A stretch of DNA of 11,448 bases from Actinomycetes bacterium (lineage in GTDB: Bacteria; Actinomycetota; Actinomycetes; S36-B12; UBA5976). The position numbers were made by a program, and so were the translations under genes. Shown here one piece after another: positions 7,249-11,448 of this stretch. Below the pieces are notes generated by a model that saw only the letters and a list, made by a program, of their open reading frames with translations, searched no databases and was not told the origin of the DNA. Every line of letters starts with the position of its first letter. The stretch's first letter is position 1. The stretch covers positions 1 to 11,448 of the forward strand of contig JAJXSV010000057.1 in assembly GCA_021784375.1 (NCBI GenBank). The letters are read 5' to 3'.

Positions 7249-7823
7249 TGAAGCGCACGCAGTACCTGTCGTTGGCGCTCGCCGTGGCGTTGCTCGCGGG
7301 CTACGGCCTGGCTGCGGTGCGCATCTCCAAGCCGGACGTGGGCCGCTCCTACCGCGCCTACTTCATCGATCGCACGCAGGTGGGGTGGCACACCTCCGCC
7401 TACGAGGTACCCGAGGACCAGGGCATCGACTTCAGTCGGACCGGCATGCCGATGTGGATCCGGGCGGTGGGTGGCCTGTCGGAGCCGGAGACGCTCGGCA
7501 CCTGGACCGATGCGCGCAAGGGCAATGGCGCCGTCATCCGCTATCGCGCCCCCTTCGAGGGCCAGGTGTGCGTGCAACTGCTCGCCTCCCCGTCGCCCGA
7601 CAACGTCGGTGGCGTCTCATACCTGCAGATGGGCACGGGCAGCCGTGCGTTCACCACGCCGATGAAGGCCCCGACCTGGCACTCCTTCAACATCCTGCTC
7701 GAACAACCGACGGCGGTCGTGCGCATCTACCCGGGCGTCACGGAGCGCATGTCCGCGCAGGACGCGCGCATGGTGGGGCTGCTGCTGCTGCGCCTGATCG
7801 TGACGCCGGGCGTGTGCGACTGA
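7248..7823 (+). CDS. Small membrane-anchored extracellular protein, partner of the PIG-V-like transferase
   Basis: A 191-residue protein. Its ATG shares the A of the preceding TGA, which together with the uncleaved-anchor-like N-terminus (MKRTQ, then hydrophobic residues 6-24) fixes the start. The rest is probably outside the membrane: an aromatic-rich segment (35-52), 'GLSEPETLGTWTD' (76-88), 'YRAPFEG-x-V-x-VQLLASPSPDNVG' (99-121), and a beta-rich end with C108 and C190. The G-x-S-x-P-E-x-x-G-x-W-T/S-D pattern followed by beta strands resembles the beta-sandwich domain (DUF7024-like) attached to some bacterial membrane glycan transferases. I infer a carbohydrate-recognition or accessory role, and I do not recognise a named family with certainty. 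The gene ends 3 bases before the stop of the converging gene. Confidence 0.75.
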   Translation: MKRTQYLSLALAVALLAGYGLAAVRISKPDVGRSYRAYFIDRTQVGWHTSAYEVPEDQGIDFSRTGMPMWIRAVGGLSEPETLGTWTDARKGNGAVIRYRAPFEGQVCVQLLASPSPDNVGGVSYLQMGTGSRAFTTPMKAPTWHSFNILLEQPTAVVRIYPGVTERMSAQDARMVGLLLLRLIVTPGVCD

Positions 7824-7826
7824 TCC

Positions 7827-8615
7827 TCAGGCGAGGGTGAACGCCTCCCGGAAGCGGGCCAGTGCGGTCTGGCTGTCGGCCGCGGCCCACGCCTCCATGG
7901 CCACCGTGCCCGAGTACCCGAGCCGGTGCAGGGCCCGGGCGACATTGGGGTAGTTGATCTCACCGGTACCGGGTTCACACCGTCCCGGCACATCCGCCAC
8001 CTGGATCTCGCCGACCCATGGCAGTGCGCGCTCGATGAGCTCGATGAGGTTCCCTTCCCCGATCTGCGCGTGATAGAGGTCGAGGTTGAGGCGCAGGTGG
8101 GGGTGGTCGACCGCTGACACCAGGGCAAGCGTGTCCTCAGCGCGCGCGAAGGGCACTCCCGGATGGTCGACGGCGAGGTTCAGGTTCTCCAAGCAGAACA
8201 CCACGTCCTCCTGCTCGCCGAGCGCCGCCAGGCGCTCGAGCGTGCGTGCAGCCTGCACCCACATGGCACCCGTGACCGTGTGCGTGGGCACGACCGGCAA
8301 CCCGCCCTCGCCGAGACCGGTGCCGTGGTGGTTCAGCCGCGGCGCTCCCAGCGCGCGCGAAGCGTCGATGGCCAGCCTCGCGGTGCGGAGGAGCTCATCG
8401 GCGCCGTCGAGCAGGTTGCCGGAGGTGTACCCCGTCATGGAGCGGAAGGTGGCGCCGGTGGCCGCCAGTGCGGGCAGGTCCTTGTTCGTGAAGTCCCAGA
8501 TCTCCACGTCGAATCCGAGTGCGTCGATGCGGCGCACGCGCTCCACGAAGGCGAGTTCCGTGAACACCATCTCGGCGCACACCGCCAGGCGGAATCCCGA
8601 ACGCTCGTCGCTCAT
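7827..8615 (-). CDS. Hydroxypyruvate isomerase-like TIM-barrel protein (Hyi/OtnI group)
   Basis: A 262-residue cytosolic protein. Key motifs are 'FCLENLN' with E143, 'LNLDLYHAQIGEGNL' with D178 and H182, 'IQVADVPGR-x-EPGTGEINY' (204-222) with Q205, and 'VAMEAW' with E241. These four (E, D, Q, E) are the metal ligands of the hydroxypyruvate isomerase family, and VPGRxEPGTGEINY is its signature. Family members isomerise hydroxypyruvate to tartronate semialdehyde, or 2-oxo-tetronates (OtnI); this sequence does not tell them apart. The ATG at 8615 was chosen because GAGGAG stands 5 bases upstream; a GTG at 8621 overlaps that site. It is divergent from the inositol-dehydrogenase-like gene and ends 3 bases from the stop of the gene to its left, with no visible terminator. 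Confidence 0.88.
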   Translation of the reverse strand: MSDERSGFRLAVCAEMVFTELAFVERVRRIDALGFDVEIWDFTNKDLPALAATGATFRSMTGYTSGNLLDGADELLRTARLAIDASRALGAPRLNHHGTGLGEGGLPVVPTHTVTGAMWVQAARTLERLAALGEQEDVVFCLENLNLAVDHPGVPFARAEDTLALVSAVDHPHLRLNLDLYHAQIGEGNLIELIERALPWVGEIQVADVPGRCEPGTGEINYPNVARALHRLGYSGTVAMEAWAAADSQTALARFREAFTLA

Positions 8616-8641
8616 CTTCACTCCTCGACGGACAGTGGGAC

Positions 8642-8690
8642 TGCCCGTTGCTCAAAAGTCAATATGTAATAGCATATGGGAACTGGGCAA
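8642..8690. promoter_or_regulatory. AT-rich divergent promoter/operator region
   Basis: Between the Hyi-like and IolG-like genes, bases of about 8651-8680 are markedly AT-rich in a GC-rich setting. An inverted repeat ATATG-N6-CATAT spans 8662-8677, and shorter arms TGCCC (8642-8646) and GGGCA (8685-8689) lie almost symmetrically outside it. On the + strand, TTGCTC (8648-8653), 16 bases, then TAGCAT (8670-8675) could be the -35/-10 pair of the IolG-like gene. On the minus strand, TATGCT (complement of 8671-8676) is a possible -10 for the Hyi-like gene. A sugar-responsive repressor binding here would coregulate both genes; no regulator gene is in the window. Confidence 0.5.
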
Positions 8691-8694
8691 CCGC

Positions 8695-8700
8695 AGGAGG
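8695..8700 (+). promoter_or_regulatory. Strong Shine-Dalgarno site (AGGAGG) for the IolG-like gene
   Basis: A full AGGAGG sits 7 bases before the ATG at 8708. It decides this start over an in-frame start at 8648, which would add 20 residues translated from the AT-rich promoter region. It is the best ribosome-binding site in the window and contrasts with the leaderless-looking starts elsewhere. Confidence 0.85.
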
Positions 8701-8707
8701 AATTCGC

Positions 8708-9715
8708 ATGTCGGAACGCAACATCAGGATCGGGCTCATCGGCGCGGGCCGCATCGGCATCGTCCATGCGGGCAGCATCCACGACACCAAGGGGGTGGAC
8801 CTGGCGTGGGTCTGTGACCCCTTCGTCGAGAACGCCGAGAGACTGGGCGCGCAGTACGCAGCCAAGGTGACGGCCGATCCCTACGACGTGATCAACTCCG
8901 GTGACGTCGATGCCATCCTGATCGCCTCGCCGACACCGACACACGTCGAGCTGCTGGAGGCCGGGATCGATGCCGGTCTGCACGTCATGTGCGAGAAGCC
9001 GATCGACCTGGACATCGCCCGCGTCGACGCGCTCCGCGCCAAGGCGGCAGCGGCGAGCACACGCATCGGCCTCGGCTTCAACCGCCGCTTCCACCCGCAG
9101 TTCGAGACCATGAACAAGCGCGTGAAGTCCGGTGAGATCGGCCAGCTCGAACAGCTCGTCATCATCAGCCGTGACCCTGCACCGGCGCCGCAGGCCTACA
9201 TCGCCGTCTCCGGGGGCATCTTCCGCGACATGACGATCCACGACTTCGACATGGCACGCTACTTCGTGCCGGAGATCGTCGAGGTCTCGGCGGTGGGGGC
9301 GAACGTCTTCAGCGACTACATCAAGGCCGAGCACGACTACGACTCGGTGAACATCACGCTTCGCGGCTCCAAGGGTGAGCTCGTCACCATCGTGAACTCG
9401 CGCCACAGTTCCTACGGTTATGACCAGCGACTCGAGGCCTTCGGTTCCGAGGGCATGCTCTACGCGAAGAACGTGGCGCCCACCACGGTCGAGCACTACT
9501 CCGCGGAGCACACCGAGCAGCGCGAGCCCTACCTGAACTTCTTCCTGGAGCTGTACGCGACGTCCTACCGTCGCGAACTCGCGCTCTTCGTCGAGAGCAT
9601 CCACTCCGGTGCGGCGCTCTGCCCCACCTACGAGGACGGCCGCGCCGCGCTCGTGCTCGCCGACGCCGCCCTGCAGTCGGCGCGCTCCGGCCAGTCGGTC
9701 AAGGTCTCGCTCTAG
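8708..9715 (+). CDS. iolG: Inositol 2-dehydrogenase-like oxidoreductase (Gfo/Idh/MocA family)
   Basis: A 335-residue cytosolic NAD-dependent dehydrogenase, full length for the family. The N-terminal Rossmann fold shows 'GLIGAGRIG' (9-17), 'ASPTPTHVELLEAGIDAGLHVMCEKP' positions (73-98) with catalytic K97, and 'GFNRRFHP' (123-130). The C-terminal domain has 'GGIFRDMTIHDFDMARY' (169-185) with D174 and H178, which line up with the catalytic Asp and His of inositol dehydrogenase. IolG oxidises myo-inositol to scyllo-inosose; relatives act on scyllo-inositol, chiro-inositol or other sugars, so the exact substrate is uncertain. The IolE-like gene facing it across a terminator supports inositol or inosose metabolism. 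It is divergent from the Hyi-like gene. Confidence 0.88.
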   Translation: MSERNIRIGLIGAGRIGIVHAGSIHDTKGVDLAWVCDPFVENAERLGAQYAAKVTADPYDVINSGDVDAILIASPTPTHVELLEAGIDAGLHVMCEKPIDLDIARVDALRAKAAAASTRIGLGFNRRFHPQFETMNKRVKSGEIGQLEQLVIISRDPAPAPQAYIAVSGGIFRDMTIHDFDMARYFVPEIVEVSAVGANVFSDYIKAEHDYDSVNITLRGSKGELVTIVNSRHSSYGYDQRLEAFGSEGMLYAKNVAPTTVEHYSAEHTEQREPYLNFFLELYATSYRRELALFVESIHSGAALCPTYEDGRAALVLADAALQSARSGQSVKVSL

Positions 9716-9726
9716 GCGCACATGAC

Positions 9727-9761
9727 AAGGCGGGCCCCGGAGGATCTCCGGGGCCCGCCTT
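9727..9761. terminator. Bidirectional hairpin terminator between converging genes
   Basis: A perfect 15-bp inverted repeat: AAGGCGGGCCCCGGA at 9727-9741, loop GGATC, then its exact complement at 9747-9761. It begins 11 bases after the IolG-like stop and ends 10 bases before the IolE-like stop. The stem is closed by AA/TT, so each strand ends in a short T-containing tail (TTCCTT on the + strand), though without a long T run. Placement and symmetry suit termination of both transcripts. Confidence 0.9.
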
Positions 9762-9771
9762 CCTTGCCCTG

Positions 9772-10650
9772 CTACAGGGTCTCGGCCACAGCGTTGATGA
9801 AGGCCACACTGCGCCGGGCGTCCTCATAGGGACCTGCCCCCGCTGCCGGTTCCTCGGTGACGATGTTGTCCTGCTCGAGGCAGAACCAGCCGTCGTAGCC
9901 CGCATGCACGAGGTTCGTCATGATGGCACGGATGTCGACGTCGCCATCGCCCACCGCGGTGTACATCCCCTGCACGCAGGCCTGGTAGTAGGTGAGTTCC
10001 CCGGCCTGGACCTTGCGCGCCAGATCGAGCTTCACGTCCTTGAGGTGCACGTGCTTCACGCGATCGGGATGTTCCGCGGAGAAGCGCACCGGGTCCGTGC
10101 CGCCGATGAACATGTGGCCGGTGTCGAAGGTGATGCCGACGCTCGTGCCGTCGAGGATGCGCTGGATGTCACCCTCGGTCTCGATCATGGTCCCGACATG
10201 CGGGTGCACGGTGGCGGTGATCCCGCGTGAACGCGCGTACTCGTCGATGCGCTTGAGGTTGCCGAGAAGCAGCGCCCACGCCGCCTCGGAGATCTCGGGG
10301 CGCTTGGCGTTGTAGTTGCCGCCCGGCTGCTCGGCCGCGATGACGAGCACGGTGGCCCCGGCGGCGACGTAGGCGTCGAGTTCGGCCTCGACCTTGGGCA
10401 TGGGATCGACTGCCGGGTCGTGCAGGACGACGGGGAAGAAGCCACCGGTGGCCTTCATGCCCAGTCCTGCGAGCACCTGGGCACGGGCTGCCGGCTCGAC
10501 GGGCAGGAAGCCCAGGGGGCCGAACTCCGTCCCTGTGAGGCCCAGTGAGGCCATCTCCGCGAAGACGCGATCGGGCCCCATCTGGTGACCCCAGTTCTCG
10601 ACCTCGCAGACCCCCCAGGAGATGGGTGCTCCTGCAATCTTGACCTTCAT
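9772..10650 (-). CDS. iolE: Inosose dehydratase-like TIM-barrel protein (IolE family)
   Basis: A 292-residue cytosolic protein of normal IolE length. The N-terminus 'AGAPISWGVCEVENWG' (6-21) and 'EMASLGLTGTEFGPLGFLP' (32-50) are the clearest marks of myo-inosose-2 dehydratase, which converts scyllo-inosose (the IolG product) to a diketo compound with a divalent metal. Probable metal ligands are E157 or a neighbour in 'HPHVGTMIETEGDI', D176 ('FDTGHM'), H202 ('HVHLKD') and E259 ('CLEQD'). 'GDGDVDI' (234-240) is also typical. A GGAAAGGAAG purine tract is centred about 9 bases upstream of the ATG, within the 13-base gap after the dehydrogenase gene, so the two form an operon. A related keto-sugar dehydratase or isomerase role remains possible, because iolB, iolC and iolD are not seen. 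Confidence 0.87.
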   Translation of the reverse strand: MKVKIAGAPISWGVCEVENWGHQMGPDRVFAEMASLGLTGTEFGPLGFLPVEPAARAQVLAGLGMKATGGFFPVVLHDPAVDPMPKVEAELDAYVAAGATVLVIAAEQPGGNYNAKRPEISEAAWALLLGNLKRIDEYARSRGITATVHPHVGTMIETEGDIQRILDGTSVGITFDTGHMFIGGTDPVRFSAEHPDRVKHVHLKDVKLDLARKVQAGELTYYQACVQGMYTAVGDGDVDIRAIMTNLVHAGYDGWFCLEQDNIVTEEPAAGAGPYEDARRSVAFINAVAETL

Positions 10651-10663
10651 CGTGCTTCCTTTC

Positions 10664-11448
10664 CTAGTCGGCCACGGCGGCGGGCGCGCGACCCTCGAGC
10701 ACGGCGCGCACCCCTTCCGCAGCAGCTGTGTATGTGGCCACCGTGGCCTGCCTGCTCAAGCCCATGAGGTGGGACGTGAGGACGACGTTCTCGTGCTCGA
10801 AGACGGGATGCGGATGCGGTGGCTCCTGCTCGAACACATCAAGGCCGAGCCCGCCGAGCTGACCGCTCCGCAGCGCCGCCTGCGCGGCGTCGAGATCGAC
10901 CAGCCCGCCCCGACCGCAGTTGACGACGATCACCCCGGCGCGGCACCGCGACAGGAATGCGGCATCGACGAGGTTCCGCGTCTCCGGGGTGAGTGGCACG
11001 TGCAGCGAGATGGCATCGGCTGCGGCGACCAGCTCGTCGAGCGCCACCGGCCGCATCCCGTTCGGGACCTGCGCGTAGGGGTCGTGGGCCAGCACTCGCA
11101 TGCCGAGCGCCTGCGCGTACTGGGCGACGATGCGCCCGATGCGTCCGTACCCGATGACGCCCAGGGTCGCCCCGTGGAGGTCGCCCACCGGGTAGGCCGC
11201 ACCCGACGGCCAGCGCCCGGCGCGGATCTCCCGGGTGAGCGGGCCCAGGCGCTTGCTCAGGTGGAGCAGGTGTGCGAGCACGCCCTCGGCGACGGCGATG
11301 CTGTTCGTGCCCGGCGTGATCACCACTGGGATGCCACGTTGGCGCGCGTAGGCCACGTCCACCAGGTCGGTGCCCACGCCGGTGCGGGCAATGACCCGCA
11401 GCTGGGGCATGGCGTCGATGCGCGCCCGGTCGAGCACGTACGAGGCGC
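10664..11448 (-). CDS. D-2-hydroxyacid dehydrogenase, N-terminus outside window
   Basis: The frame is open to the right edge and gives about 260 residues of an NAD(P)-dependent D-isomer-specific 2-hydroxyacid dehydrogenase; some 60 N-terminal residues are missing. The GTG at 11437 lies inside the domain and is not the start. Seen in order: 'RVIARTGVGTDLVDV' of the substrate domain, 'NSIAVAEGVLAHLL', the Rossmann motif 'GYGRIG', 'ADAISLHVPLTPETRNLVD', catalytic Arg in 'NCGRGGLVD', catalytic Glu in 'DVFEQEPP', and catalytic His in 'LTSHLMGLS'. The last differs from the common T-P-H-x-G-G form. Phosphoglycerate, hydroxypyruvate/glyoxylate and other 2-ketoacid reductases share these motifs, so the substrate is open. 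It is the upstream gene of an operon with the IolE-like gene, which argues for a sugar-acid role rather than serine synthesis. Confidence 0.9.
   Translation of the reverse strand, partial: ASYVLDRARIDAMPQLRVIARTGVGTDLVDVAYARQRGIPVVITPGTNSIAVAEGVLAHLLHLSKRLGPLTREIRAGRWPSGAAYPVGDLHGATLGVIGYGRIGRIVAQYAQALGMRVLAHDPYAQVPNGMRPVALDELVAAADAISLHVPLTPETRNLVDAAFLSRCRAGVIVVNCGRGGLVDLDAAQAALRSGQLGGLGLDVFEQEPPHPHPVFEHENVVLTSHLMGLSRQATVATYTAAAEGVRAVLEGRAPAAVAD

Noticed and set aside
8648..8707. In-frame earlier start for the IolG-like gene at 8648
   Set aside because: It would translate the AT-rich promoter region. AGGAGG 7 bases before 8708 and the conserved N-terminus favour 8708.

Overview
This window looks like chromosomal DNA of a high-GC actinobacterium. 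The evidence is very strong third-position G/C bias, some GTG starts, a GerMN/Gmad2 lipoprotein of the kind found beside envelope genes in Actinomycetota, and several starts that sit a few bases after a TANNNT -10 box, which suggests leaderless transcripts. I cannot name a genus. I see no tRNA, rRNA, CRISPR array, insertion sequence or integrase, and no gene-free stretch longer than about 300 bases.

Left part (1-2548): the 3' end of an OsmC-family gene on the + strand faces a minus-strand GerMN/Gmad2 lipoprotein. An aldo/keto reductase reads away from the lipoprotein gene, across a short spacer with a -10 box 6 bases before the ATG. It converges on a small two-helix membrane protein of unknown function.

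Sugar block A (2679-4478, minus): a xylose-isomerase-like TIM-barrel sugar isomerase/epimerase and a YeaD-type hexose-6-phosphate mutarotase. Envelope block (4652-7823, plus): an exported protein with an N,N-dimethylformamidase-like C-terminal domain, a PIG-V-like polytopic glycosyltransferase, and a small membrane-anchored protein whose ATG overlaps the glycosyltransferase stop codon (TGATG).

Sugar block B (7827-11448): a hydroxypyruvate-isomerase-like TIM barrel (minus) is divergent from an inositol-2-dehydrogenase-like oxidoreductase (plus), across an AT-rich regulatory spacer. The oxidoreductase then converges, over a perfect 15-bp terminator hairpin, on a minus-strand pair: an IolE-like inosose dehydratase and a D-2-hydroxyacid dehydrogenase that runs off the window. 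Blocks A and B together hold three different TIM-barrel isomerases/dehydratases, two NAD(P)-dependent dehydrogenases and a mutarotase. This suggests catabolism of inositol or related sugars and sugar acids. The diagnostic iolB, iolC and iolD genes and any transporter are absent from this window, so the substrate is unknown. The envelope block sits between the two sugar blocks and has no obvious metabolic link to them.
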